From: Streptomyces rishiriensis
GTDB taxonomy: Bacteria > Actinomycetota > Actinomycetes > Streptomycetales > Streptomycetaceae
Direction: 5' to 3'
Length of the DNA: 64,000 nucleotides
Assembly: GCF_003112535.1 (NCBI RefSeq)
Contig: NZ_BEWA01000022.1
Span: forward strand, 62,001 to 126,000
Shown here: positions 34,556 through 43,351 of the stretch, piece after piece
Numbering within the stretch: the first letter of the stretch is position 1
Layout of the letters: each line of letters begins with the position of its first letter
Program-made: the position numbers and the translations under genes
Notes under the pieces: generated by a model
Databases searched by the model: none
Told to the model about the DNA's origin: nothing
Seen by the model: only the letters and a program-made list of their open reading frames with translations

Positions 34556-35776
34556 CTACGTGACCCGCTGTCCCTTCCCCAGGGCGATCACGCCGCCCTG
34601 CGAGACGGTGTACAGCTCCGCGTCGCGCTCCGGGTTCACCCCGATGGTCGCCCCCGGAGGCACCTCGACGTTCTTGTCGAGGACCGCCCCGCGGACCACC
34701 GCACCCCGCCCGATGTGCACGTTGTCGTGCAGGATCGAGCCCTGCACCACCGCGCCGGGGTCGACCACGACGCCCGGGGACAGCACCGACCGGGTGACCT
34801 GTCCGCGGATCAGGCATCCCGAGCTGATGATCGACTCGCCCGCGATGCCGCCCGCGTTGAAACGCGCCGGGGACAGCTGGCCCGAGTGGGTGTAGATCGG
34901 CCAGGTGCGGTTGTAGAGGTTGAAGGCCGGCCGCTCGGCGATCAGGTCCATATGGGCGTCGTAGTAGGCGTCGAGCGTGCCGACGTCGCGCCAGTAACCC
35001 TGGTCGCGGGTGGTCTCCCCCGGCACGTGGTTGTCGTGGAAGTCGTACAGGTGGGCCTCGCCGCGCTCGGTGAGCTGGGGCAGGATCGAGCCGCCCATGT
35101 CGTGCACGGACCGTTCGTCCTCGGAGTCGCGCTGGAGGGCCTCGATGAGCGCCTTCGTCGTGAAGATGTAGTTGCCCATCGACGCGAACACGGACTCCGG
35201 GTCGTCCACCAGCCCCGGCGGGTCGGCGGGCTTCTCCAGGAACCGCTCGACCGTCTGGCCGTCCGAGCCGGGAGTGATCACCCCGAAGGCGGAGGACTCG
35301 CCGCGCGGCACCCGGATGCCGGCGACGGTCACCCCCGCGCCGCTGTCGATGTGCTGCTCCAGCATCTGACGCGGATCCATGCGGTAGACGTGGTCCGCGC
35401 CGAAGACCGCCACGTACTCGGGCCGTTCGTCGTAGATGAGGTTCAGCGACTGCAGGATGGCGTCGGCGCTGCCGAGGTACCAGCGCGGACCGAGCCGCTG
35501 CTGCGCCGGGACCGGGGTGACGTAGTTGCCGAGCAGGCTCGACATCCGCCAGGTGGTGGTGATGTGCCGGTCCAGCGAGTGCGACTTGTACTGCGTCAGC
35601 ACGCAGATGCGCAGGATGTCCGCGTTGACGAGGTTGGACAGCACGAAGTCCACTAGGCGGTACGTGCCGCCGAAGGTGACCGCCGGTTTGGCGCGGTCCG
35701 CGGTCAACGGCATCAGCCGCTTGCCCTCACCGCCCGCCAGCACGATCCCGAGCACCGAAGGCCCACCACGACGCAT
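34556..35776 (-). CDS. glgC: Glucose-1-phosphate adenylyltransferase GlgC
   Basis: 406 aa from ATG 35776, preceded by AGGGGAG; a GTG five codons upstream is less well placed. Nucleotidyltransferase signature VLAGGEGKRLMPLTADRAKP, substrate loop QRLGPRWYLGSADAILQSL, FGADHVYRMD, and left-handed beta-helix C-terminus (GAVVQGSILHDNVHIGRGAVVRG). Makes ADP-glucose for glycogen or maltose-1-phosphate synthesis. It follows glgM by 54 bp on the same strand, so the two are likely one operon. Confidence 0.93.
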   Translation of the reverse strand: MRRGGPSVLGIVLAGGEGKRLMPLTADRAKPAVTFGGTYRLVDFVLSNLVNADILRICVLTQYKSHSLDRHITTTWRMSSLLGNYVTPVPAQQRLGPRWYLGSADAILQSLNLIYDERPEYVAVFGADHVYRMDPRQMLEQHIDSGAGVTVAGIRVPRGESSAFGVITPGSDGQTVERFLEKPADPPGLVDDPESVFASMGNYIFTTKALIEALQRDSEDERSVHDMGGSILPQLTERGEAHLYDFHDNHVPGETTRDQGYWRDVGTLDAYYDAHMDLIAERPAFNLYNRTWPIYTHSGQLSPARFNAGGIAGESIISSGCLIRGQVTRSVLSPGVVVDPGAVVQGSILHDNVHIGRGAVVRGAVLDKNVEVPPGATIGVNPERDAELYTVSQGGVIALGKGQRVT

Positions 35777-35830
35777 GGCCGCTCCCCTCACCCTGGTTTG
35801 ATACCCATGGCTGCCCCGGCGCGGGGCTCT

Positions 35831-36991
35831 CTACGCCTGTTTGAGGATCTCCTCGTACAGTCCGACCGTACGCCGGGCCACCGCGTCCCAGCCGAACTCG
35901 CCGACCGCGCGGGCCCGGCCCGCCTCGCCCATACGACGCGCCGTCGCCGGATCGCCCAGGATCTCGTCGAGCGCGCGGCCGAGGCCCGCCTCGAAGGCGT
36001 CGCCCTCGTCGTCCAGGGCGACGAGCGTGCCGGTCACGCCGTCCTCGACGACCTCCGGGATACCGCCGACCCGGGAGGCCACGACGGGCGTGCCGCACGC
36101 CATCGCCTCCAGGTTGACGATGCCGAGGGGTTCGTACACCGACGGGCACACGAACACGGCCGCGTGCGTGAGGAGCTGGATCACCTCGGGGCGCGGCAGC
36201 ATCTTCGGGATCCAGTGAACGCCGTCCCGCGTGCTGCTCAGCCGGCCGAAGAGGTCCCGGAACTCCTGGTCGATCTCGGGAGTGTCGGGGGCGCCGGCGC
36301 ACAGCACGACCTGCGCCGCCGGGTCGATGCCCTGTACGGCGCGCAGCAGATGCGGCACGCCCTTCTGACGGGTGATCCGGCCGACGAACAGCACGAACGG
36401 GCGGTCCGGGTCGAGACCGATCCGGGCGAGGGCGTCGGTGCCGTGGTCGGGGCGGTAGAGCGCGGTGTCGATGCCGTTGTGCACGACGTGCACCCGGTCC
36501 GCGGCGAGCGAGGGATAGCAGGCGAGGATGTCGTCGCGCATGGCGCCGGAAACGGCGATCACCGCGTCGGCGGCCTCCAGCGCGCTCCGCTCGGCCCAGC
36601 TCGACAGGGCGTAGCCGCCGCCGAGCTGCTCGGCCTTCCACGGCCGCAGCGGCTCCAGCGAGTGCGCGGTCACCACGTGCGGGACGCCGTACAGCTGCTG
36701 GGCGAGACGTCCGGCGAGATTGGCGTACCAGGTGTGCGAGTGGACCAGCTCGCAGCCTTCGAGGGCGGCCGCCATGGCGAGGTCCACGGAGAACGTGCGC
36801 AGCGCGTCGTTGGCCCCGTCGAGCGCGGACCACGGACGGTGGCGCCGGACGCCGTCCGCGTGGCCCTCGCCCCAGCAGTGCACGTCGACGTCGACCAGTC
36901 GCCGCAGCTCGCGGGCCAGGAACTCGACGTGGACGCCGGCGCCGCCGTACACGTCCGGGGGAAACTCCCGGGTCAGCAGTCCCACTCGCAC
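35831..36991 (-). CDS. glgM: GlgM-type glycosyltransferase (maltose-1-phosphate / glycogen synthase, GT4)
   Basis: 386 aa. GT4 fold: N-terminal LLTREFPPDVYGGAGVHVE, middle VHVVHNGIDTALYRP, FVLFVGRITRQKGVPHLLRA and the E-x7-E motif VYEPLGIVNLEAMACGTPVV. This is the actinobacterial enzyme often annotated glgA; the mycobacterial orthologue type uses ADP-glucose and glucose-1-phosphate to make maltose-1-phosphate for the GlgE pathway. Directly upstream of glgC, which provides ADP-glucose. Cytoplasmic. Confidence 0.88.
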   Translation of the reverse strand: MRVGLLTREFPPDVYGGAGVHVEFLARELRRLVDVDVHCWGEGHADGVRRHRPWSALDGANDALRTFSVDLAMAAALEGCELVHSHTWYANLAGRLAQQLYGVPHVVTAHSLEPLRPWKAEQLGGGYALSSWAERSALEAADAVIAVSGAMRDDILACYPSLAADRVHVVHNGIDTALYRPDHGTDALARIGLDPDRPFVLFVGRITRQKGVPHLLRAVQGIDPAAQVVLCAGAPDTPEIDQEFRDLFGRLSSTRDGVHWIPKMLPRPEVIQLLTHAAVFVCPSVYEPLGIVNLEAMACGTPVVASRVGGIPEVVEDGVTGTLVALDDEGDAFEAGLGRALDEILGDPATARRMGEAGRARAVGEFGWDAVARRTVGLYEEILKQA

Positions 36992-37029
36992 CCGTAACCC
37001 CTATCTCAGCGACCGGTTCCCTTTCATGG

Positions 37030-37881
37030 TCACTCAGACGGGGCGCGTGGGGAAGAGCGCGGGGGTCGTGTGAAGCAACAGTCGCCGCACAGGCCCCCAC
37101 CGGGCGCCCGGTAGTACAGGCAGCAGCTGCGGCGGCGGAAGGCGCCGTCGGCGAGGACGCCGGTGTCCGCGAGGTAGGGATGGGCGAAGAGCTCGGCGGT
37201 GAGGCCACGCCCGCGTGCGGCGACGTCGGGCCTGCCGTGCGCACGGGCCCACTGCTCCAGCAGCCGGGCGGTCGCGGCGAGGGCCGATCCGGCGTTGCCC
37301 CGCAGCAGGCCCGCCGCGACCGGGTGACGGGCCCGCAGAGCCGCGCCGAGCGGTTCCAGATGGCCGTCGACGACCACCCGGGCCACGGTCGCCGCGTCCC
37401 CCGGCCGGGGCCGCACCCGCGTCAGCCACAGGTCGTCCGGGGCGGCCCCGTCCGGGTCCCAGCGCAGCAGCTCCGGGGCGAGGTCGGGGATGGACCCGTA
37501 CAGCACCGCGCAGCCCAGCGTGACGGACCACAGGCGGGCCGCGAGCCCCTGCTGGGCGACGGAGGCGCCGATCCGGTCCTCCGGGGCGCGCAGCGCCCGG
37601 ACCACTTTGCGCACACGGAACGACAGTGCGTCCCCGCCGACCTGCGACGGCCCGCTGTCGGAGGCGCCCCCGAAGACGGAGGGGTCCCCGAAGACGGACG
37701 GGTCCCCGTGGGCGGAGGGGTCCCCGTGGGCGGAGGGGTCCCCGTAGACCCGCGCGAGGGTCGGCAGCTCGCGGACCGGGCCCGGCGAGGCGTCCGCGGG
37801 GGTGTGGAGGGCGAAGAAGCCGCCGAGCGGACGGAGTGCGGCGAGACCGGGGTCGAGAGTCACGAAGTCCAGTAGTACCAA
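37030..37881 (-). CDS. FhuF-like (2Fe-2S) protein, possible siderophore-iron reductase
   Basis: 283 aa if the TTG at 37881 is used; a GTG at 37863 is an alternative and neither has a clear ribosome site. C-terminus has the FhuF-type cluster motif, RRSCCLYYRAPGGGLCGDC followed by C-F, with paired cysteines. The central ferric-reductase region includes SVTLGCAVLYGSIPDL. Residues 47-70 are four copies of GDPSAH/GDPSVF from an 18-bp DNA repeat. Homologues take iron from imported siderophores; no siderophore genes are visible nearby, so that role is inferred. Confidence 0.75.
   Translation of the reverse strand: MVLLDFVTLDPGLAALRPLGGFFALHTPADASPGPVRELPTLARVYGDPSAHGDPSAHGDPSVFGDPSVFGGASDSGPSQVGGDALSFRVRKVVRALRAPEDRIGASVAQQGLAARLWSVTLGCAVLYGSIPDLAPELLRWDPDGAAPDDLWLTRVRPRPGDAATVARVVVDGHLEPLGAALRARHPVAAGLLRGNAGSALAATARLLEQWARAHGRPDVAARGRGLTAELFAHPYLADTGVLADGAFRRRSCCLYYRAPGGGLCGDCCFTRPPRSSPRAPSE
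37672..37743. repeat. 18-bp tandem repeat, 4 copies, inside the FhuF-like gene
   Basis: In-frame units coding for G-D-P-S-A-H (2) and G-D-P-S-V-F (2). Lies between the N-terminal strand and the core domain, so likely a flexible loop of variable length. Confidence 0.88.
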
Positions 37882-38091
37882 GGGGGGTCGGGGTCGGTGG
37901 TCAGGGGGATCCCTGGGCCGTCACCCGCCTGGGGGAGGACGGCGGGCCCGTCGTACTCCATCGGTAGTAGGACCCATTGGGTGCTCAGGGACGACGACGG
38001 GAACAGATCGACAGGGCATCGTGTTGGCCATGGATGACGACCGTTCGCCGCGCCGGGCCCGGTGCCCCCGCCTCACGCAGAGGAGCAGCTC

Positions 38092-39504
38092 ATGAGCGCC
38101 CTCGCGTTCTCCGTGGTCCTGTCGCTCGTCTCCGCTGTCGCGTACGCGGGCGGGGCGATCGTGCAGGAGCAGGTCGCGGTGTCCTCGCCCGACGAGGAGT
38201 ACGCCCCGCTGCGCCGGCCGGGCTGGTGGGCCGCGGTGGCGCTGAACGGTCTCGGCGGACTCCTGCACGTGGTGGCGCTGGCCTACGGTCCGCTCAGCCT
38301 GGTCCAGCCGCTGGGTGCGCTGACCATCGTGTTCGCCCTGCCCATGGCGGCGCTGTTCGTCGGCCGCAGGGCCGGGGCGACGGCCTGGCGGGGCGCGATC
38401 ATGGCGACGGTCGGTCTCGCGGGTCTGCTCTCCCTGGTCGGGGCCTCGGACGCGCAGTCGCTGAGCACCGCGCAGCGCGTGGCCGTGGCCGTGTTCACCG
38501 CGGGCGCGGTCGTGACCCTGATGATCGCCGGCCGGGCCGCGCACCGGCACCCCGCGGTCCGCAGCATGCTCCTGGCGACCGCGTCCGGCATAGCGTTCGG
38601 CATGTCGTCGGTGTTCACCAAGACCGTGGCCGTCGACTGGACCGACGGCGTCTCGGCCGCCGACATACCCTCGCTGGCCGTGATCGGCGTGCTGGCCACG
38701 GCCGGCATGCTGCTGTCGCAGGCGTCCTACCGGGGCGCGGGGCTCGCGGCTCCGCTGGCCACGCTGACCGTGGTCAACCCGGTCGTGGCGGCCGCCGTCG
38801 GCATCACGATGTTCGGCGAGACCTTCCGCTACGGCAGCACGGGCACCGCGCTCGCCCTGGGCTGCGGTGCGGTGGCGGCGGGCGGCCTGATCCTGCTCAC
38901 GACGGAGCGTCTGCAGTCGAGCCACCCGCGGACGGCGCGGAACGAGGCGGCCGCCCCCGCGGACCCGGCCGCCGGAACTCTTGGCGCTGACCGTGTCGCG
39001 ACGGCGGCCGAGCGCGGAAGCGCGAGCGTGAGCGACGCGTTCGTGCTCCGGCTCCCGGAGCAGTCGGCGGCCTCGGCGCTGGAAGGCGCGCTCCTGAACG
39101 GTCTGCGCGACCTGCCCCACGTCGCGCACGACGCACGACAGGAAGACGCACGACAGGAAGACGCACGACACGAGGACGCACGGCACGAGGACGCACGGCA
39201 CGAGGACGTACTGCTGGACCGCGCGCTGCTGGGCGGCATGCGACTGGACGAAGTTCGGCTGGACGAAGTTCGGCTGGACGACATCCGGCTGGAGAGCGTG
39301 CGACTCGGAGACCTGCCGGCGGAGGGCGGCGACGAACGGTCGGCGCCCGTGCCGGCGTCGACCCCGGCCGGCGCCGGGGACGACCCCTACGAGGAGGAGC
39401 CGTCCGCCCCGGACGCGTCTCCGTCGTTCTACACCCCGCTGCACGGAGGTCTGTTCGTCCCGGTGCCGGTCGTGGACCGGCACCGGGAGCGGGTCAAATC
39501 CTGA
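38092..39504 (+). CDS. DMT-family membrane protein with repeat-built C-terminal tail
   Basis: 470 aa from ATG 38092. Residues 1-285 hold nine to ten hydrophobic helices in the EamA/DMT pattern (SLVSAVAYAGGAIVQEQVAV; LGALTIVFALPMAALFVGRR; NPVVAAAVGITMFGETFRYG). The remaining 185 residues are hydrophilic: five D-A-R-(Q/H)-E units, then RLDEV-RLDEV-RLDDI-RLESV-RLGDL, which looks like a short pentapeptide-repeat coil. Transport substrate unknown. The 3' end overlaps the convergent rpfD gene by 11 bp. Confidence 0.82.
   Translation: MSALAFSVVLSLVSAVAYAGGAIVQEQVAVSSPDEEYAPLRRPGWWAAVALNGLGGLLHVVALAYGPLSLVQPLGALTIVFALPMAALFVGRRAGATAWRGAIMATVGLAGLLSLVGASDAQSLSTAQRVAVAVFTAGAVVTLMIAGRAAHRHPAVRSMLLATASGIAFGMSSVFTKTVAVDWTDGVSAADIPSLAVIGVLATAGMLLSQASYRGAGLAAPLATLTVVNPVVAAAVGITMFGETFRYGSTGTALALGCGAVAAGGLILLTTERLQSSHPRTARNEAAAPADPAAGTLGADRVATAAERGSASVSDAFVLRLPEQSAASALEGALLNGLRDLPHVAHDARQEDARQEDARHEDARHEDARHEDVLLDRALLGGMRLDEVRLDEVRLDDIRLESVRLGDLPAEGGDERSAPVPASTPAGAGDDPYEEEPSAPDASPSFYTPLHGGLFVPVPVVDRHRERVKS
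39130..39303. repeat. Two 15-bp tandem repeat arrays in the DMT gene tail
   Basis: 39130-39204: five units of GACGCACGACAGGAA type. 39244-39303: four units of CTGGACGAAGTTCGG type, first two identical. Both arrays keep the frame. Confidence 0.88.
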
Positions 39505-40726
39505 CGCCGCCGGCCCGCAGATAGGACAGCGGGTCGATGTCCGTTCCGAAGCCGGGCCCCGTTCGCACCTCGAAGTGCAGATGCGGGCCCGTGCTGTTGC
39601 CCGTGGAACCGGACCGCCCGATGCGCTGGCCGCAGCTCACCGACTGCCCGTCCCGGACGGAGATCGCGGACAGGTGGGCGTACTGCGTGTAGCGGCCGTC
39701 CGCGTGCCGGATGACCACCTGGTAGCCGAACGAGCCGCCCCAGCCCGCGCTCACCACCTCGCCCGCCGTGACCGCCTTGACGGACGTTCCGGTGGGCACG
39801 GGGAAGTCGACGCCCGTGTGGTAGCCCTTCGACCAGGAGGACCCGGTCGCGTGGTACGGCGTTCCGGTGGCCGCGCCGACGGGCGCGACGAAGGAGTGGC
39901 CCGTATTCGCCTTGTGCGCGCCCTTGTGCTTGGTGCTCTTGGCCGGTTTGCCCTGCCCGGCGTCCGCGGAGGTCTTCGGCTTCTCCGTGTGGTGCCTGGC
40001 GCCGCCCGGGGTCCGCGCGGCGCCCGCCCGGCCGTTCAGGCTGAGCCGCTGCCCCGGCAGGATGAGGTCCGGGTCGTCGCCGACGGTCGTCCGGTTGGCG
40101 GCGTAGAGCCCGCGCCAGCCGCCCCTGACCTCCTCGGCGTCCGCGATGCCGGAGAGCGTGTCGCCGCGGACGACCGTGTACATCTGCGCGGTGCCCGCCC
40201 GGGACTGCGGAGTGCTGTGCGCCCGCACGGCGTCGAGGGACGTCCTCGACGCCTTCGGCGCCTTCGCGGTCGACCCGCCGGACGCCCTGGAGGACGACTC
40301 CGCCGACTTCGCCGGCGTGGCGTGCGGGTGGACGTCTGGGGTGTCGCCGGCCCGGCTCAGGCCGGCCCGCCCCGAGCACACCGGCCACGCGCCCGGACCC
40401 TGCCCGTCCAGCACCTTCTCGGCGACGGCGATCTGCTGGTCCCGGGTGGCCAGATCCGCGCGGTGCGCGTACCGGGTGCCGCCGTACGCCTCCCAGGTGG
40501 ACCGGGTGAACTGCAGTCCGCCGTAGTAGCCGTTGCCGCTGTTGATGTTCCAGTCGCCGCTCGACTCGCAGGCGGCGACCTTGTTCCAGGTGTCCACGTC
40601 GGCCGCCTGGGCGGCTCCCGCGCCGATGAGCGGTATCGCCATGCCGGCGCCGCCCGCCGTGACGGTGAGCGAGGCTCGGTTGATCCTGTTCGGCTGATAC
40701 CGGCGGTGCCGGCCGCGTACGGCCAT
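39494..40726 (-). CDS. rpfD: Resuscitation-promoting-factor-type cell-wall hydrolase with LysM and M23 domains
   Basis: 410 aa from ATG 40726 (GAGGGGG seven bases upstream; ATG 40744 adds six residues). Signal peptide to about residue 41, then an Rpf transglycosylase domain (WNKVAACESSGDWNINSGNG; YYGGLQFTRSTWEAYGG) with the catalytic Glu in CESSG. A linker, LysM (YTVVRGDTLSGIADAEEVRG; DLILPGQRLSL), a Lys/Ala/Thr linker and an M23 endopeptidase (YHTGVDFPVPTGT; GPHLHFEVR) follow. It should cut both glycan and peptide parts of peptidoglycan during germination. The domain order and the adjacent gnd gene match S. coelicolor rpfD as I recall it. Confidence 0.85.
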   Translation of the reverse strand: MAVRGRHRRYQPNRINRASLTVTAGGAGMAIPLIGAGAAQAADVDTWNKVAACESSGDWNINSGNGYYGGLQFTRSTWEAYGGTRYAHRADLATRDQQIAVAEKVLDGQGPGAWPVCSGRAGLSRAGDTPDVHPHATPAKSAESSSRASGGSTAKAPKASRTSLDAVRAHSTPQSRAGTAQMYTVVRGDTLSGIADAEEVRGGWRGLYAANRTTVGDDPDLILPGQRLSLNGRAGAARTPGGARHHTEKPKTSADAGQGKPAKSTKHKGAHKANTGHSFVAPVGAATGTPYHATGSSWSKGYHTGVDFPVPTGTSVKAVTAGEVVSAGWGGSFGYQVVIRHADGRYTQYAHLSAISVRDGQSVSCGQRIGRSGSTGNSTGPHLHFEVRTGPGFGTDIDPLSYLRAGGVRI

Positions 40727-40915
40727 GGAGATCCCCCTCGACATGCGTCAGGAGCGGCAAAAGTACGGGCCCCGAACAGGCCATGACAAGGCGACAACCG
40801 GCCGCCCCGAATCGCTCGGGGCGCGAGGGGGACCCGCCGGGAAACCGGGGCCAAGATCCGTCAGGATGGTCCGAGGACGATACTGACGGGCACACCTCTC
40901 CAAGGAGCCAACCGT

Positions 40916-42355
40916 ATGAGCACTTCAGCCCAGATCGGCGTCACAGGTCTCGCGGTGATGGGGCGCAATCTCGCCCGCAACTTCGCGCGCAACGGCTACA
41001 CGGTCGCGCTGCACAACCGGACGGCGGCCCGTACCCGCGCCCTGGTCGAGGAGTTCGGCGGCGAGGGCGACTTCATCGCGGCCGAGACCGCCAAGGAGTT
41101 CGTCGCGGCGCTGGAGCGGCCCCGCCGGCTGGTCGTCATGGTGAAGGCCGGTGAGCCGACCGACGCGGTGATCCGCGAGTTCGCCCCGCTGCTCGAACCC
41201 GGCGACATGATCATCGACGGCGGCAACGCGCACTTCGCCGACACCCGGCGCCGTGAGCGCGAGCTGCGCGAGCAGGGTCTGCACTTCGTCGGCGCGGGCA
41301 TCTCCGGCGGCGAGGAGGGCGCGCTGCACGGACCCAGCATCATGCCGGGCGGCTCGCCGGAGTCGTACGAGTCACTGGGCCCGATGCTGGAGAAGATCTC
41401 CGCGAAGGCGGCGGACGGTTCGCCCTGCGTCACCCACGTCGGCCCGGACGGCGCCGGTCACTTCGTGAAGATGGTGCACAACGGCATCGAGTACGCCGAC
41501 ATGCAACTCATCGGCGAGGCGTACCAGTTGCTGCGTGACGTCGCCGGATACGAGCCCGCGCAGATCGCGGACATCTTCCGCACCTGGAACACCGGCCGCC
41601 TCGACTCCTACCTGATCGAGATCACGGCCGAGGTGCTCTCCCACGTGGACGCGGCGACGGGCAGGCCCTTCGTGGACGTCGTGGTGGACCAGGCGGAGCA
41701 GAAGGGCACCGGCCGCTGGACCGTCCAGATCGCGCTGGACCTCGGGGTTCCGGTGTCGGGCATCGCGGAGGCCGTCTTCGCCCGCTCGCTGTCGGGTCAC
41801 GCGGCGCTGCGCGAGGCCTCCCGCGACCTGGCGGGCCCGAAGGCGTCCCCGCTGGGCGAGGCGGAGGCGCAGGCCTTCGCCGACCGGGTGGAGCAGGCCC
41901 TGTACGCCTCGAAGATCGTCTCGTACACGCAGGGCTTCCACGAGATCGCCGCGGGCAGCGAGGAGTACGGCTGGGACATCGACCTCGGGGCCGTCTCCTC
42001 GATCTGGCGCGGCGGCTGCATCATCCGCGCGGCCTTCCTCGACCGGATCCGCGCCGCGTACGACGCCCGCGCGGACCTGCCGAGCCTGCTCTCCGACGCG
42101 ACGTTCGCCTCGGAGATCGCGGCCGCCCAGGACGCCTGGCGCGAGGTGCTGGTGTCCGCGACGCTCCAGGGGGTGCCCACGCCGGGCTTCGCCGCCGCGC
42201 TCGCGTACTACGACGCCCTGCGCGCGGAGCGCCTGCCGGCTGCGCTCACCCAGGGCCAGCGGGACTTCTTCGGCGCGCACACGTACCGGCGGGTCGACCG
42301 CGAGGGCGCGTTCCACACGCTGTGGGGCGGAGACCGCTCGGAGGTGGACGCGTAG
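40916..42355 (+). CDS. gnd: 6-phosphogluconate dehydrogenase, decarboxylating (NADP-type)
   Basis: 479 aa, long-form family. GLAVMGRNLARNFARNGYTV cofactor motif, IIDGGNAHFADTRRRE, GAGISGGEEGALHGPSIMPG, HFVKMVHNGIEYADMQLIGE with the catalytic Lys, and the C-terminal TYRRVDREGAFHTLW. Oxidises 6-phosphogluconate to ribulose-5-phosphate, giving NADPH. GTATGAG start with CAAGGAG upstream. Divergent from rpfD; closed by a very strong bidirectional terminator. Confidence 0.95.
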   Translation: MSTSAQIGVTGLAVMGRNLARNFARNGYTVALHNRTAARTRALVEEFGGEGDFIAAETAKEFVAALERPRRLVVMVKAGEPTDAVIREFAPLLEPGDMIIDGGNAHFADTRRRERELREQGLHFVGAGISGGEEGALHGPSIMPGGSPESYESLGPMLEKISAKAADGSPCVTHVGPDGAGHFVKMVHNGIEYADMQLIGEAYQLLRDVAGYEPAQIADIFRTWNTGRLDSYLIEITAEVLSHVDAATGRPFVDVVVDQAEQKGTGRWTVQIALDLGVPVSGIAEAVFARSLSGHAALREASRDLAGPKASPLGEAEAQAFADRVEQALYASKIVSYTQGFHEIAAGSEEYGWDIDLGAVSSIWRGGCIIRAAFLDRIRAAYDARADLPSLLSDATFASEIAAAQDAWREVLVSATLQGVPTPGFAAALAYYDALRAERLPAALTQGQRDFFGAHTYRRVDREGAFHTLWGGDRSEVDA

Positions 42356-42382
42356 TCCACGCGGGGCGCGTCCGATACGGGT

Positions 42383-42423
42383 GCGGCAGCGGCGGGCGGC
42401 GCGGAGCCGCCCGCCGCTGCCGC
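42383..42423. terminator. Very strong bidirectional terminator after gnd
   Basis: Perfect 18-bp GC stem (42383-42400 with 42406-42423) with a 5-nt loop, between convergent gnd and the small Pro-rich gene. Confidence 0.85.
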
Positions 42424-42438
42424 GTCGGGCCGAGCGGG

Positions 42439-42675
42439 TCAGGTGAGGGGCGGGCCGGGTTCCGGGCTGGGAACCGGCTCCGGCCCCGGCGGGATCGGGG
42501 ACGGCGACGGGTCCGGGGCCGGTACGGGCTGCGGGGGCGTCGGTCCCGGACCGGGCGGCTGGGGGCCGGGCGGTTGCGGCTCGGGCGTGGGCGGACGCGG
42601 GAACGGGTCCGGTGGGACCGGGTCCGGGCCGGGCGTCGGTCCGGGCGGGACGGGGGCGGGGTACGGGTCGGTCAT
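42439..42675 (-). CDS. Small proline-rich protein
   Basis: 78 aa, about half Pro, in PxPxPGPxP patterns (MTDPYPAPVPPGPTPGPDP). GGAGGA five bases before ATG 42675 supports translation. No signal peptide or helix; probably fully extended or disordered. Function unknown. On the opposite strand a Gly-rich frame exists here, as expected of any Pro-rich gene, and is dismissed. Confidence 0.55.
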   Translation of the reverse strand: MTDPYPAPVPPGPTPGPDPVPPDPFPRPPTPEPQPPGPQPPGPGPTPPQPVPAPDPSPSPIPPGPEPVPSPEPGPPLT

Positions 42676-42838
42676 CGTGTCCTCCGGCCGCTGGCGGGGC
42701 TTGACTCTGAACTACTCCCCCGCGTACCCGGGACCGCCCCACGCACTCACCCGGACGGCCCGCCCAGCCCCGTTACCCACCCCGACCCCGTGACCCGTCA
42801 GAAGTCCCGCCGACAGCCCTCAGCCGACAGCCCTCAGC

Positions 42839-42950
42839 TGTGAGCCATGAGCGGTGAGCCATGAGCGGTGAGCTGTGAGCGGTGAGCTGTGAGCCATGAA
42901 CGGTGAGCTGTGAGCTGTGAGCCATGAGCGGTGAGCTGTGAGCTGTGAGA
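42839..42950. repeat. Heptanucleotide minisatellite, 16 units
   Basis: Sixteen 7-bp units of form NNTGAGC, where NN is TG, CA or GG; one unit reads CATGAAC and the last TGTGAGA. Preceded at 42811-42838 by two copies of CGACAGCCCTCAGC. Lies in the 281-bp non-coding gap before the GNAT gene, directly past its stop. No stop-free frame of interest crosses it. Confidence 0.93.
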
Positions 42951-42956
42951 CGTCTG

Positions 42957-43304
42957 TCAGAACCGGCCCGGGTGCGCCCGCAGCCAGTCCTTGGCGGCGC
43001 TGAGCAGCGTGGGGTCGGCGGCCGGGGCCTCCTCGGGGTGGCGCTCGGCCCACTTCACGACGTAGGGACACAGCGGCGCCACCGGCACGCCCTCGCGCGC
43101 GGACAGGGCGTACAGCTCGCGCGCCAGCGACCCCGCGATGCCCTTGCCCTCGTGAGCGGGCTCGACGATCGTGTGCACCGGGACCAGCGCGGGCGCGGGC
43201 GACTCGAGGACGAAGTACTCGATACGGCCCACGACTTCACCGCCGTCACCGAGCGCTTCGAGGCGGCCGGCCGCCCGGTCGTCGCGGATCTCGATGTCAC
43301 TCAT
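42957..43304 (-). CDS. Small GNAT-type (YjdJ-like) acetyltransferase
   Basis: 115 aa from ATG 43304. Short Gcn5-like fold: GGEVVGRIEYFVLES strands, then HTIVEPAHEGKGIAGSLARE with the acetyl-CoA loop (E-G-K-G-I-A), and LCPYVVKWAERHPEE, all typical of the minimal YjdJ/GtlM-like group. Some minimal GNAT proteins in actinobacteria act as PanZ-like regulators of PanD, but this one lacks clear PanZ features. It follows panD on the same strand by 47 bp and is likely cotranscribed. Confidence 0.83.
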   Translation of the reverse strand: MSDIEIRDDRAAGRLEALGDGGEVVGRIEYFVLESPAPALVPVHTIVEPAHEGKGIAGSLARELYALSAREGVPVAPLCPYVVKWAERHPEEAPAADPTLLSAAKDWLRAHPGRF

Positions 43305-43351
43305 GGGCACTCCCGGTGCGATGGGGGCGGAGGGTACGCGGGCCGCGTCGG

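Noticed and set aside
42811..42950. CRISPR-like array
   Set aside because: Units are 7 bp with no unique spacers, so it is a minisatellite.
42957..43304. GNAT protein as the PanD maturation factor PanZ
   Set aside because: Adjacent to panD, but it belongs to the minimal YjdJ-like group and lacks PanZ-specific features; actinobacterial PanD is usually self-cleaving.
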